From positions 1 to 43,521 of IMG/VR virus record IMGVR_UViG_3300037246_001060: a stretch of DNA of 43,521 nucleotides; one strand, 5' to 3'. A program made the position numbers and the translations under genes. The notes under the pieces are model-generated. The model ran no database searches, was not told the DNA's origin, and saw only the letters and a program-made list of their open reading frames with translations. Shown in pieces: positions 31,799 to 39,632 of the stretch (the stretch's first letter is position 1; each line of letters begins with the position of its first letter). This DNA is from a virus.

Positions 31799-32158
31799 TT
31801 AAACGTCGCCCACCAATTCCTTCAGGCTATCCAGCACGTCCTTGTCCACTATTACATGGCGGCTGTTGATACCATGCTCCCTCTCTGCCGTAGGGTGTGT
31901 CTGCAAGTTACGGACATTCGTCCTGAACCTGTCGAGCACGTTGTAAGGGGCGGTGCTTGTCTTCTTTAGAAGCTCTGCATGGCTGGCCTTCATGTACCCC
32001 TCTATCTCACCAGCATCGAGAGCCGCCTCTATATCTTTCCACACACCTTCTGCGAAAGCGCACATCGGACAGTCAGGAGCCTTCATACCCCTTGACGTGT
32101 ACGCTTTGTGGCAAGTACAGGGTATGTACGTTCTCATTATGCTCTCAATACTCTTCAT
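31799..32158 (-). CDS. Hypothetical protein with Cys/His cluster
   Basis: 119 residues; ATG 32158 follows GTGGTGATTAT, with ATG 32137 as alternative. Early CTCHKAYTSRGMKAPDCPMC suggests a zinc site. The central segment is acidic and helical (VWKDIEAALDAGEIEGYMKA). No family recognised. Last gene of the leftward early operon. Confidence 0.5.
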   Translation of the reverse strand: MKSIESIMRTYIPCTCHKAYTSRGMKAPDCPMCAFAEGVWKDIEAALDAGEIEGYMKASHAELLKKTSTAPYNVLDRFRTNVRNLQTHPTAEREHGINSRHVIVDKDVLDSLKELVGDV

Positions 32159-32196
32159 ATAATCACCACTGTTACTATCACACTGTCCAGTATTAT

Positions 32197-32230
32197 GCAG
32201 GATGAGCCGTTAGTGAAGCACTCATCCTGC
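32197..32230. other. 10-bp hairpin after the outer-membrane protein gene
   Basis: GCAGGATGAG (32197-32206) is complementary to CTCATCCTGC (32221-32230), loop 14 nt. It lies 18 bp after the OMP gene stop on the minus strand. No clean U tract follows, so it may be a weak terminator or an mRNA-stabilising 3' structure. Confidence 0.5.
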
Positions 32231-32247
32231 TCTGCTACTTCTTCTTA

Positions 32248-32832
32248 TTAAAAATGGAACCCTACAGTCCCGTAACCTTGGAGTCCACCAGAGTCAAGAT
32301 CGCCAGCGTGCAAATATTTTACTTCTAAACCCCACGCTAACTGGTCACTGTAGTTAAGATACCCTGCGCCGAAACCTACTGCACCAGAGGAAATGTCGGC
32401 TGAGGCACCAGACGTGGTTTCCGTAAGTTCGTACGTTACCCTTCCAACCGACAACAACAGATAGCCTAAGCCATTCCCGGCACCAGCGTCATTAGCAAGC
32501 ATAAAGTCTACGGTTGCACCGCGAATATTACCTTCCCAATTACCAATATACACTCCGCCGTCCTTATGGGTTTGGCTAAATATAGTTCCGCCTATACCGA
32601 GCTTACTACCGTTAGCATCAAAAAAATGTTTTATCGTGACTCCGCCAAGCAGCGCGGAGTTACTCACAACACCTTCACCATCAATATTACCAAAGCCAAC
32701 ATTCGCTCCGAGGTATGTAAGAGTGTCACCTGCGGCTACGTTTCCTTCTACGTCTGTACCTTCTGCCGAGGCATAAACTGGCAATCCTACCATAGCTACA
32801 ACAAGTGCAAATATTACGGTGAATCTCTTCAT
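32248..32832 (-). CDS. Phage-encoded outer-membrane beta-barrel protein
   Basis: 194 residues. A classical signal peptide (MKRFTVIFALVVAMVGLPVY then ASA, cleavage about residue 23) is followed by alternating beta strands (TYLGANVGFGNIDGEGVVSN, GLGYLLLSVGRVTYELTETT, LAWGLEVKYLHAGDLDSGGL), and the last residues are GTVGFHF with a terminal Phe, the signal for outer-membrane assembly. Size fits an 8-stranded barrel (OmpA/Lom-like). Phage proteins of this sort are expressed in lysogens and can block receptors or change adhesion. It sits alone in function among small early genes, so it is a likely lysogenic-conversion gene. Confidence 0.75.
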   Translation of the reverse strand: MKRFTVIFALVVAMVGLPVYASAEGTDVEGNVAAGDTLTYLGANVGFGNIDGEGVVSNSALLGGVTIKHFFDANGSKLGIGGTIFSQTHKDGGVYIGNWEGNIRGATVDFMLANDAGAGNGLGYLLLSVGRVTYELTETTSGASADISSGAVGFGAGYLNYSDQLAWGLEVKYLHAGDLDSGGLQGYGTVGFHF

Positions 32833-32846
32833 AGCGTTTCTCCTTT

Positions 32847-33218
32847 TTAGTTGTGTGACTGTTCATTTGGGTCTTCTCCTATGTCGCAAAGAAAGTTGTG
32901 TATCGCGTCTCGCGCCTCTTCGTCGTTCGGCCCCTCTTCCCAGCCCTCTCTACTGAGAGCACGGTAGGCCCTCGTAAGCACTCTTATCGCCCTAAATTCG
33001 TCAAAATTAGAAAACCGTTTATTCCACAAAGTGACAGCCTCTTCGCTCGTCCCCGCAAGCGGACCTTCTGCATAACAGACATGACAGTGGACGTAGTAAA
33101 GTGGGTGCTCAGAAGGCATCCCTTTTGAAGTAGGGCCGTAGACCTCCAATAACGGGACAGGGCGACCCTCTTTTCTTAAATGACTCACATCGCTTTTACA
33201 GTAAGGGCAGTCTTTCAT
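32847..33218 (-). CDS. Lar-like restriction alleviation protein
   Basis: 123 residues. N-terminal MKDCPYCKSDVSHL (CxxC), then YYVHCHVCYAEGPLAGTSEE and AVTLWNKRF: the Lar pattern (CPFCG ... V-C--CGA-GP---EA---WN-R). Such proteins protect phage DNA from type I restriction, or are general small zinc proteins in phages. The C-terminal part is an acidic helix ending PNEQSHN. It is coupled to the gene at 33215. Confidence 0.7.
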   Translation of the reverse strand: MKDCPYCKSDVSHLRKEGRPVPLLEVYGPTSKGMPSEHPLYYVHCHVCYAEGPLAGTSEEAVTLWNKRFSNFDEFRAIRVLTRAYRALSREGWEEGPNDEEARDAIHNFLCDIGEDPNEQSHN

Positions 33219-33652
33219 TTATTTACCTTCTTATATTCCGTTATCCGTTTATTAGCGATGTCGAGTAGAGTCTCTGTTCCAGCTAAACAACCTTGAGTGG
33301 TTGCTAAATCATCAAGAAGTTTTTGCATCTCTCCACTTGCCTTGTCGAGTTGGCATTGGAGGTTTTTATATTTAGCTTCAAATTTCCTAACATCTCTACC
33401 TTTTCTATCTAAATCGCCAGTTCCCCAACAAAAATCACAAACATCCGTTGTAATAGCTTGCCCACCTATACCACCACGCCAACCCGTAGTATTTCCATAG
33501 GCTCTTCGTCCAAGCCCCCAACATTTCTTACATGGGTTTAACATACCTTCAAGATGCGGTGGGTTGTCTCTATGCAGGTCTAGTTCTTTCTTTAACCTCT
33601 CCACCTCTTCCTTGAGTTTGGCATTCTCGGCTTCCAACTCTTGCGACTTCAT
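33215..33652 (-). CDS. Coiled-coil protein with DnaJ-type zinc repeats
   Basis: 145 residues. The N-terminal helix KSQELEAENAKLKEEVERLK is a coiled coil. The centre has two CxxCxGxG-type knuckles: NPCKKCWGLGRRAYGN and DVCDFCWGTGDLDRKG. The C-terminal helix is QLDKASGEMQKLLDDL. Such zinc motifs act as protein- or nucleic-acid-binding modules in small phage proteins. Start overlaps the upstream stop. Confidence 0.6.
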   Translation of the reverse strand: MKSQELEAENAKLKEEVERLKKELDLHRDNPPHLEGMLNPCKKCWGLGRRAYGNTTGWRGGIGGQAITTDVCDFCWGTGDLDRKGRDVRKFEAKYKNLQCQLDKASGEMQKLLDDLATTQGCLAGTETLLDIANKRITEYKKVNK

Positions 33653-33948
33653 TTCTTTTTCGCCCTCACCGTCGCCTTAGTCCTTGCCTTAATCTTCCCT
33701 TCTACAAGATAAAGTTTTTCTATTAAGTCTGGCGGGTTCAGATTCCCTATATGCTGCCACATAATCTCTAACTGCACCCGCTCCAAGAGACCTAGTAACT
33801 CGTCGCCACCATATCCGTCGGTCTTCCTTTTCTCTGTAATAGTGCCGTCGTCGTAGTGAAGCTGCGTTATCGAATAGCTCTTAGTCAATATCAGCTTCTT
33901 CTTTTTCTTCTTCGGTGTTTTCTTTTTTGCAACTTTCTTCGTAGCCAT
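33649..33948 (-). CDS. Lys-rich basic protein
   Basis: 99 residues. N-terminal MATKKVAKKKTPKKKKKKLI and C-terminal KARTKATVRAKKK are strongly basic; the centre HYDDGTITEKRKTDGYGGDE then LLGLLERVQLEIMWQHIGNL is mixed. Nucleic-acid binding is plausible. It overlaps the gene at 33881 by 68 bp in another frame, which is a long overlap and slightly lowers confidence. Confidence 0.5.
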   Translation of the reverse strand: MATKKVAKKKTPKKKKKKLILTKSYSITQLHYDDGTITEKRKTDGYGGDELLGLLERVQLEIMWQHIGNLNPPDLIEKLYLVEGKIKARTKATVRAKKK

Positions 33949-34324
33949 TCCCTGCCCCCATCTCCTGCGCTTTATGAGCGCGATCTAATTCTTCTGTCGC
34001 CTGAATCTCTGCCTCGTCAACCACCTCTGCATTGCAAAGTCTGCAACGATGCCCTCTTCCGGGCCTATACCCATGCAGAGGTAACTCGCATTTGCATCCG
34101 GCCTCTCTCAAAAGTTTGGTCTCCGGCATATCGTCAGAGACCTTTTTCTTAACGGCCCTTGCAGCCAATTCAAGGCACGTCGGTAGCCCGTGACTCCTGC
34201 GATGCCTAAAAGAAGTGACAAACTCCAAGTGGCCCGTCTCGCCGTTGGTCACAGAGACATCGTAGACACGCTCATCGTCGGCGGTCGCGTCTCCGGGCTT
34301 GCCCCGGTTAAGTATCCTTATCAT
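33881..34324 (-). CDS. Hypothetical zinc-ribbon protein with acidic tail
   Basis: 147 residues. The middle shows GCKCELPLHGYRPGRGHRCR then LCNAEV, with CxC...CxxC ligands. The tail is Glu/Lys-rich (KKENTEEEKEEADID). ATG overlaps the upstream stop as ATGA. Function not recognised. Confidence 0.5.
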   Translation of the reverse strand: MIRILNRGKPGDATADDERVYDVSVTNGETGHLEFVTSFRHRRSHGLPTCLELAARAVKKKVSDDMPETKLLREAGCKCELPLHGYRPGRGHRCRLCNAEVVDEAEIQATEELDRAHKAQEMGAGNGYEESCKKENTEEEKEEADID

Positions 34325-34500
34325 GCCCCTGCCTCCTTCAACGTAGCTCTTTGCAGTGCGAGCTTATCCAACTCTGCGTCTGTCTGGTCTTCTCCGCAAC
34401 TATCACAGACCACGGGCCAGCCGTGCTCATCCTCAAAACACACACCGCACCACTGGCACTGGAATCCACAGATCAAGTCGTCTGCATACTGCCCTACCAT
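34321..34500 (-). CDS. Small zinc-ribbon protein (59 residues)
   Basis: ATG 34500 follows GGGGGAGTGGTTAA. MVGQYADDLICGFQCQWCGV then CFEDEHGWPVVCDSCGEDQT: C-QxC...CxxC ligands of a rubredoxin-like zinc ribbon. The last part is a helix KLALQRATLKEAGA. Coupled at both ends by short overlaps. Similar small ribbons are common in phage early regions. Confidence 0.6.
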   Translation of the reverse strand: MVGQYADDLICGFQCQWCGVCFEDEHGWPVVCDSCGEDQTDAELDKLALQRATLKEAGA

Positions 34501-34650
34501 TTAACCACTCCCCCACACACACTGGATAAACCACATCGCAATACAGACATCGAGGAAGGCCGCCACGGCCCACGCAGAAGTGACGCCTTCCCATATCACG
34601 CCCCGCCTACTCATAACGTAAAACAACAGGGCTGTCATTCCTATAATCAA
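34501..34650 (-). CDS. Small membrane protein (49 residues, TTG start)
   Basis: TTG 34650 overlaps the upstream stop as TTGA and is preceded by GGGGATGACAG. The product begins (M)IIGMTALLFYVMSRRGV and continues with a second hydrophobic segment TSAWAVAAFLDVCIAMWFI, so two membrane spans. Role unknown; may pair with the membrane coil protein at 34647-34898. Confidence 0.45.
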   Translation of the reverse strand: MIIGMTALLFYVMSRRGVIWEGVTSAWAVAAFLDVCIAMWFIQCVWGSG

Positions 34651-34898
34651 CTGTCATCCCCGCGCTTCTCCGCCAGCATTCTCTCTAATGTCTCTGCCCT
34701 AAGCTCTGCACTCTTCGCCTTACGTTCTACGTCCAACGCCTTGGTCTCCAAGTGCATGAGGCGACTGAACAACGGCCCCATTATCTCCCTAGAATCTTTT
34801 AGACCATCAAGCCTGCCCTTCCAGTAACAAGAAAAGCCAACGGCAGCAAGGCACACGAGCATAAGGCCGAACGCAACCCATCTCTGGTCGTCCATCAT
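34647..34898 (-). CDS. Membrane-anchored coiled-coil protein
   Basis: 83 residues. Span near residues 7-26 (WVAFGLMLVCLAAVGFSCYW), then a charged coiled coil (HLETKALDVERKAKSAELRA). The topology resembles an inner-membrane spanin, yet the gene is in the early region, far from the lysis genes. It overlaps neighbours on both sides. Confidence 0.5.
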   Translation of the reverse strand: MMDDQRWVAFGLMLVCLAAVGFSCYWKGRLDGLKDSREIMGPLFSRLMHLETKALDVERKAKSAELRAETLERMLAEKRGDDS

Positions 34899-36178
34899 CT
34901 TCTGTCCCTAGCGAAAAGCACAATCCTTCCCGGCTTCGTGCATTCGAGATGAAAGGGCACTATCTTTTCGTCTTCTTCTCTTATCTTTACAAGGATAACT
35001 TCGGGGCTGTTTATATTTGTTCCGCAGCCATAGCAAAAACAATCTCTGTTTCTTCTTGTGCGGCGCATAGAATGGACCACGACTTCATCGACCCCCGGAG
35101 TGCTTGCAGTGCTTGCAACATTTCCGTTCGGCTCATCTTCCACGGTCTCAGGCTCAGTCTCTACAGCACCAACACTGACCTCCGCACCGTTAAACTTTAT
35201 TGTTATCTCTACACCCCTTGCCTTGATAACTACTTCGCTTGCTGTACCAGCGTTAACCTCTGTTGAGCCTGTCGCCTCTACCTCTTTTACGCTAATGGCA
35301 GGCTGGTCACCACGAAGGCCTAAGATGTTTGTCGCAGGACCCGTGGGCATCTCTGTCCTTCCGACAGGAAAGATGTCTTCCTTCGGGGGCATACCGATAC
35401 CGAACCCTTCACCGTAAGGAGCCTGATAAGGAAGTGTACTAACGTCTCCCGCAAGCTCTGCCCCAAAGCCTAATGTCTCCGGTTTCTCCTTTGGCTCCCT
35501 TTTCTTCGGCATCAAGTGGTCGGGCATCTTTACCCTATGTCTCATAATAAGGGTGTTGACGTTCGACTGATTATAGTCTATGGCGTCGGCTATCATCTTG
35601 TCGGCAGCCGTCTTCTTCTGCACCTTCTCAAGCTCTTCTCTGTGCGTAGCAACGTAATGAAAGATTCTGTATATCGCACTACCCATAGGACTCTTGTCTT
35701 CGCCTTTGCATTTTCCAAGGCTTCTTATCAGCATACTCGCCACCTTCAACTTAGAAGGTGGGTCCACCATGTTGTGACGTATGAGAGTTATTTCGGATTT
35801 GTATTTTCTCGCAAAGACCTCTTGATCTTTTATGAGTTCCGTTGTGGCTGGCGCGACAGGTGTTTGCTCTTCAGGTCTAACAAGTCTTACGGTTGGTTTC
35901 GGTTTATCGGGCGGGGTAGTCTTGACAGGTGGTACGCTTCTTTTCGAGCATCCTTCTTTTACTAACAGGATTACGTTTTCAATTCTTTCTTTTGCTTCAT
36001 GGTCTTTTTCTGCGATAGCCGGATTTGAGATATAGAATTTTAACTTCATTTTCGCGGCCTTCAGAAGTCTCATTTTCCGACCGGGTTCTTTCCGTAAAAG
36101 TGGCATCATTTTGTCAATGTCTGCTGACCCGTTCATAATATTTTGTATCATCGGGTCTGTCAAATGCTTCTGTCCCAT
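34895..36178 (-). CDS. Large hypothetical early protein with C-terminal zinc domain
   Basis: 427 residues from ATG 36178, with AGGAGGCACAA before it. The N-terminal third is basic and helical (MMPLLRKEPGRKMRLLKAAK). The middle includes an extended Pro/Thr-rich linker (VKTTPPDKPKPTVRLVRPEE). The C-terminal part has RDCFCYGCGTNINSPEVILV and FHLECTKP, a possible CxC-xxC...C zinc site. It is the first gene after a palindrome-controlled promoter, so it is tightly regulated. Not recognised. Confidence 0.5.
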   Translation of the reverse strand: MGQKHLTDPMIQNIMNGSADIDKMMPLLRKEPGRKMRLLKAAKMKLKFYISNPAIAEKDHEAKERIENVILLVKEGCSKRSVPPVKTTPPDKPKPTVRLVRPEEQTPVAPATTELIKDQEVFARKYKSEITLIRHNMVDPPSKLKVASMLIRSLGKCKGEDKSPMGSAIYRIFHYVATHREELEKVQKKTAADKMIADAIDYNQSNVNTLIMRHRVKMPDHLMPKKREPKEKPETLGFGAELAGDVSTLPYQAPYGEGFGIGMPPKEDIFPVGRTEMPTGPATNILGLRGDQPAISVKEVEATGSTEVNAGTASEVVIKARGVEITIKFNGAEVSVGAVETEPETVEDEPNGNVASTASTPGVDEVVVHSMRRTRRNRDCFCYGCGTNINSPEVILVKIREEDEKIVPFHLECTKPGRIVLFARDRR

Positions 36179-36321
36179 TTGTGCCTCCTTTGAAATCCGT
36201 CGGTGTATTTTTCGAGCGATTACAGTATCCTATATCTCGCATAAAACCTACTGCAACTTGTTCACATCTTCTGCACGGACTGATCGGCCCTTATATATAA
36301 TATATATTATTATATGGGGCT

Positions 36322-36349
36322 ATTATATACAAATTATTTGTAATAGCAA
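36322..36349 (-). promoter_or_regulatory. Leftward promoter with 15-bp palindromic operator in its spacer
   Basis: On the minus strand TTGCTA (36349-36344), a 16-bp spacer, and perfect TATAAT (36327-36322). The spacer holds TACAAAT-A-ATTTGTA (36342-36328), a perfect inverted repeat of 7 bp arms. A repressor bound there would block RNA polymerase. A further half-site ATTTGTA lies at 36357-36363. The remaining part of the 278-bp gap (36179-36456) is AT-rich with TATATA runs. Confidence 0.65.
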
Positions 36350-36456
36350 GCAGTTTATTTGTATTCCTTCACACAAACTTCCGTTAATCCAACTTCCGTG
36401 TGTTACGCGCCACTACAAGGAACTCTCTTCTCACAAAAAGTAAGTCCACTTTAAAC

Positions 36457-36843
36457 TCAACAGCCACAATCGCAGACCTCTTCTCCAAGCCTCTTCAGAG
36501 TTACCGCAACCCTGCTCCTTCCGTCCTGCCACGTCCTTGCTTTATCCGAACCTTTTATCCAACGGTCGTCCTCTACAATCCCTGCGTACTGAAGCGCGTC
36601 CTGTAACGCCTTGCGGATATTGTCATCGTCTACCCTGCGCTTGTGTGGCAGGTGTACCGAGTACGAGAGTATGCAAGGCTCGCTTATCGGCTCTTTCTTT
36701 TTGTAGTGCTGTTTGAACATCGTAGCGAGGTCTTGCTGCGACTTAAGATACCTCTGCGCTCTCGGCGTCCATGTGCTCTTCCTTGTCATCCTGACATACG
36801 GAATAACTACGATGTCCTCTATCAAGGCAGAGAAAAGTATCAA
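36457..36843 (-). CDS. rusA: RusA-family Holliday junction resolvase
   Basis: 128 residues from TTG 36843 (TTGA overlap with the upstream stop, GGAGGTTCGTCA before it). The signature HLPHKRRVDDDNIRKALQDA then LQYAGIVEDDRWI carries the acidic residues of RusA (DDDN and later DD). The enzyme resolves four-way junctions during phage recombination and replication. It ends with CDCGC. It follows replication genes, as in lambdoid phages. Confidence 0.85.
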   Translation of the reverse strand: MILFSALIEDIVVIPYVRMTRKSTWTPRAQRYLKSQQDLATMFKQHYKKKEPISEPCILSYSVHLPHKRRVDDDNIRKALQDALQYAGIVEDDRWIKGSDKARTWQDGRSRVAVTLKRLGEEVCDCGC

Positions 36844-37085
36844 TGACGAACCTCCGTAATAGCTAGCAACCCTACCAGTTCCGTTATATCCGCTTCCGCT
36901 GCCTCACTTAGCACCATCTCGCACATTTCTTTTAGCGCGTCCTCTCTGTACTCCGGGCCTACATCGTCGTGCATAAATTTGACTAAGAGAGCGAGGGCGA
37001 GCGTCACCTGTGCACACTCATCCAACCTGTCCTCCACCTCACCCAACACCGCATTCTCTTCTTCTGTCCATCCTTGTATTTTCAT
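36840..37085 (-). CDS. Small acidic protein
   Basis: 81 residues from ATG 37085, which overlaps the stop of the upstream gene as ATGA; the longer frame to 37169 is a shadow. Sequence MKIQGWTEEENAVLGEVEDR then a mostly helical, Glu/Leu/Ala-rich body. No known family; it belongs to the replication operon. Confidence 0.5.
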   Translation of the reverse strand: MKIQGWTEEENAVLGEVEDRLDECAQVTLALALLVKFMHDDVGPEYREDALKEMCEMVLSEAAEADITELVGLLAITEVRH

Positions 37086-37498
37086 TGCTCCCCTATCTTC
37101 TTCATCATCCGTTCCCAAGTAGCTTTGTCTACCTGCCCCCGGAGCAGCTTCGTGGTTTCTTCTATCCACGCCTTTGCCTTCGGACTTGTCTTTACACCGT
37201 TAGCAAGTATCTCTTCCTGACTTAAGTTGCGATACCTGCCCTCTTCTCTCTTCTGCTTGTACTGCTCTTTCTCGACCCGGATACTACACGCCTTCTGACT
37301 CGCTTCTATCAGCTCGTTGAGCGTCGGAAAACGCTTCGAGTTTCGCACAACCGACATGCAGCCCTTCTCAAAATCCTCACTGGAAAACGGCTCGTCGATA
37401 AGCACGGACCACCAAATTTTCAACGCGCCTTTCGGCAGCTTCCAGCTAAAGCTCTCTTCGAGGATTTCTATGCTGCTCTTAAATATCTCGTGTTTCAC
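37082..37498 (-). CDS. Helicase-loader / replication accessory candidate
   Basis: 138 residues, all-helical. Sequence LPKGALKIWWSVLIDEPFSS then EDFEKGCMSVVRNSKRFPTL NELIE has the layout of the N-terminal domain seen in phage helicase loader/inhibitor proteins (G39P type: WW/Y-x(n)-FPT-E). The C-terminus is Lys-rich. It is adjacent to the replisome organiser. Identification is by pattern and position. Confidence 0.55.
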   Translation of the reverse strand: MKHEIFKSSIEILEESFSWKLPKGALKIWWSVLIDEPFSSEDFEKGCMSVVRNSKRFPTLNELIEASQKACSIRVEKEQYKQKREEGRYRNLSQEEILANGVKTSPKAKAWIEETTKLLRGQVDKATWERMMKKIGEQ

Positions 37499-38199
37499 GA
37501 TCCATCGTCCTTCGTGAGAAAGTCAAAGCGGTCACCTGTCGTGCCCTCTGCGAACTCGTCTTCCCAACCCTTGCCGTTTAGCCACGTCGCCGGGTAGGGT
37601 ATGAACTGCCCGTTGTCCTTCGTCCACTCTGTCGAGGTCTTGGCCTGCTCTATTTTGGCGACCATTGCCGCTAAGAGTTGCTCACTCGGTTTTAACTTTT
37701 TCCAGATTGCTTCAGCACCGCCCTTTGACTTTTTCTTCGGGTATGCTGTCCAGAATTTATCGAACCTTTTTGACAACACGCCCTGTCCCCCCTTGGGGGA
37801 TATAGGGGGTTCTTTCTCTTTCTCTTCTTCTTCTTCTTTCTCTTTATGCTTGGAAAGTTTCTTGCAAGCTCCTTGCAAGTCTTTTGTGTAGTTATCCTTT
37901 ATTTTCGCTATCTTTGTGAACACGAAGTCCCACTCTTTCCCAGAATAGTCCACCGTTAGTCTGCCGTTTGTCTGACAGTAGTCGAACACCTGTCGGAGTC
38001 TTGCCGGAGTAGTGCGTAACTTCCGTCCGAGATGTGACGGTCTTACGCTCAGTTTTCCGGTGACGTCGGTTCCGTTTTCCTTCGAGATAATTTCTATCAA
38101 CCCGAAAAAAGCAACGTAGCCAAGGTGCGAAAACTCATCCATCAACGCCTGTATGAAAGGGTCGTCGAGGCTATCCGAATAGTGCTTAAACCATTTCAC
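37495..38199 (-). CDS. Replisome organiser / DnaD-like replication initiator
   Basis: 234 residues. The N-terminus MKWFKHYSDSLDDPFIQALM then FSHLGYVAFFGLIEIISKEN and LRQVFDYCQTNGRLTVDYSG is the winged-helix domain of phage replication proteins of the organiser family. A charged linker (HKEKEEEEEKEKEPPISPKG) leads to a C-terminal module with FWTAYPKKKSKGGAEAIWKK and IPYPATWLNGKGWEDE, frequent in such proteins. It would load the host helicase at the phage origin. Its stop overlaps the next gene start. Confidence 0.75.
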   Translation of the reverse strand: MKWFKHYSDSLDDPFIQALMDEFSHLGYVAFFGLIEIISKENGTDVTGKLSVRPSHLGRKLRTTPARLRQVFDYCQTNGRLTVDYSGKEWDFVFTKIAKIKDNYTKDLQGACKKLSKHKEKEEEEEKEKEPPISPKGGQGVLSKRFDKFWTAYPKKKSKGGAEAIWKKLKPSEQLLAAMVAKIEQAKTSTEWTKDNGQFIPYPATWLNGKGWEDEFAEGTTGDRFDFLTKDDGS

Positions 38200-38377
38200 G
38201 GTCGGCTTTCGTACTCCCCACTTTCATGCACTCAGGGTGAAGGACCGCAGCTGACTTAGGATTTACGACTATCAAATTGTCCGTTCCATAATCAATGGTC
38301 ACTACGCTTGCCATGCCTGTAATAAAGACCTCGCCATCTTCAACTTTCCTATTGCAAACATCGCAGAATATTTCCAT
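38186..38377 (-). CDS. Small zinc protein
   Basis: 63 residues, MEIFCDVCNRKVEDGEVFIT with CxxC and a later HPECMKV: a possible single zinc site. Overlaps the replication gene by 14 bp. Not recognised further. Confidence 0.5.
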   Translation of the reverse strand: MEIFCDVCNRKVEDGEVFITGMASVVTIDYGTDNLIVVNPKSAAVLHPECMKVGSTKADREMV

Positions 38378-38387
38378 TTCTTTGCTC

Positions 38388-38891
38388 CTATTTTATGCGT
38401 AAGTGGGTGCGATCTCCTGCCAGCACTGCTCCCTTGACCTCTATTCCTTTCTTGAGGTCTGCGAGCACGACTGCTTTATTTACTTTTGTTCTCTCAGGTA
38501 TTATGGTCAGATACTTGGCGGGTACTGCGTCCTCTTCTACTATCTCTGCCTTTGGAGGACTCTTGCTTATCGTGAAGCTGAACAGGCCGTGATTGTACTT
38601 CTTTAGACCTGCCCTCTCCATAGCCTCTTTGATTGCTTCCTTGGCCCATTCTTTCTGCTTAATGGCGGCATCCTTGCGAGCGGTCAGACGCTTAATCTCC
38701 ATGCTCAACACTTCGGTCTTGTTGTCGATATCGAGCATGACCTTTCCCATCTCTTCGGTCTTCTCTTCGAAGGTAAGTTTGCAGGCATCGAGCCGCTCTT
38801 CAATGTCTTCAGTTATCTCACCACCTGCGTCGATGATATCCTGATATATGACTTCTATTTCGTGAGAGACTCTATAGAGTTTGTCGTCCAT
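38388..38891 (-). CDS. Gp157-family protein
   Basis: 167 residues. Coiled-coil N-terminal half (ERLDACKLTFEEKTEEMGKV, IKRLTARKDAAIKQKEWAKE) and C-terminal SFTISKSPPKAEIVEEDAVP then AKYLTIIPERTKVNKAVVLA. The F-T/S-x-S-P-P---E---VP--Y pattern is diagnostic of the siphovirus Gp157 family, linked to phage resistance in Streptococcus and normally near recombination genes. Here it lies next to ERF. Confidence 0.8.
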   Translation of the reverse strand: MDDKLYRVSHEIEVIYQDIIDAGGEITEDIEERLDACKLTFEEKTEEMGKVMLDIDNKTEVLSMEIKRLTARKDAAIKQKEWAKEAIKEAMERAGLKKYNHGLFSFTISKSPPKAEIVEEDAVPAKYLTIIPERTKVNKAVVLADLKKGIEVKGAVLAGDRTHLRIK

Positions 38892-38900
38892 GCTATCCCC

Positions 38901-39632
38901 CTAAAAAGGTATGTCGTCGATGTCTGCTGGCTCATCTGCCGGACTGTGATACTGGTTCATATCCTCTGCGAGTTTTCTCAGGTTGCCGAGGCTCTTGGCG
39001 CACCATTTCTCGCTCGACTTATTGATGTCCCGTATCCACCTCTCATCGCCGGGGCTGCCAAAGATAGAGATATTCTTAAGAACCTCGTCCATGACAGCCT
39101 CGTCGCCGTTGCAATATTCGTGAAGCTCTTTTTTGAGTTTATCTTTTGCGGTTGTGTGTGTCGGTGGTGCATCTGAGGCAGGCGCAGAGCGCGACGGCTC
39201 GGCCTTCTTTGGGTAGGACTTCTTCTTCTCGGTCTTGGTCTCTCTACCCATTGCCCCCTCACCGTCGTCGTCTTCGGGAGAGATACCAACCATAGCAGCA
39301 AGAGCATACCGTCTGCCGTAGGTGATAGCAGAACCTATCCCTTGCGGGTCTTGCTTAGTAGGCTTTAATAGGAGCCGCCCTGCTATCCACTCACCGCTCT
39401 TGTGAAGGAGTACGGTTTCGATAATTACGCCAGAGTCAGTTACGTCAGTCGGTTGTGTAACAGCAAGGCCGTTCTTAGTCAACGACTCCCGGCAAGCGTC
39501 CCATACGCTTGTGAGGTCCGCGTACTGAGAGTGGAAAAAAGGGTTCTCGCTATCCTTGACCGCGCCCTTTAACACTGCCTGCACTGCACATAATGCCTCT
39601 GCTAACTTTGCTATGTTCTCGCTCTTTTTCAT
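38901..39632 (-). CDS. erf: ERF-family single-strand annealing recombinase
   Basis: 243 residues. N-terminal AKLAEALCAVQAVLKGAVKD then NPFFHSQYADLTSVWDACRE, LTKNGLAVTQPTDVTDSG and DPQGIGSAITYGRRYALAAM are the ERF signature. It anneals complementary ssDNA in phage recombination. The tail ends DIDDIPF, like an SSB acidic tip, suggesting interaction with host SSB partners. The start codon (39632-39630) abuts the leftmost edge block of array 2, whose GAGAGCG may serve as ribosome site. Confidence 0.85.
   Translation of the reverse strand: MKKSENIAKLAEALCAVQAVLKGAVKDSENPFFHSQYADLTSVWDACRESLTKNGLAVTQPTDVTDSGVIIETVLLHKSGEWIAGRLLLKPTKQDPQGIGSAITYGRRYALAAMVGISPEDDDGEGAMGRETKTEKKKSYPKKAEPSRSAPASDAPPTHTTAKDKLKKELHEYCNGDEAVMDEVLKNISIFGSPGDERWIRDINKSSEKWCAKSLGNLRKLAEDMNQYHSPADEPADIDDIPF

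Noticed and set aside
34351-34827. Plus-strand frame of 158 codons
   Set aside because: Opposes three small minus-strand genes that are tightly coupled by ATGA/TTGA overlaps, which are better supported.
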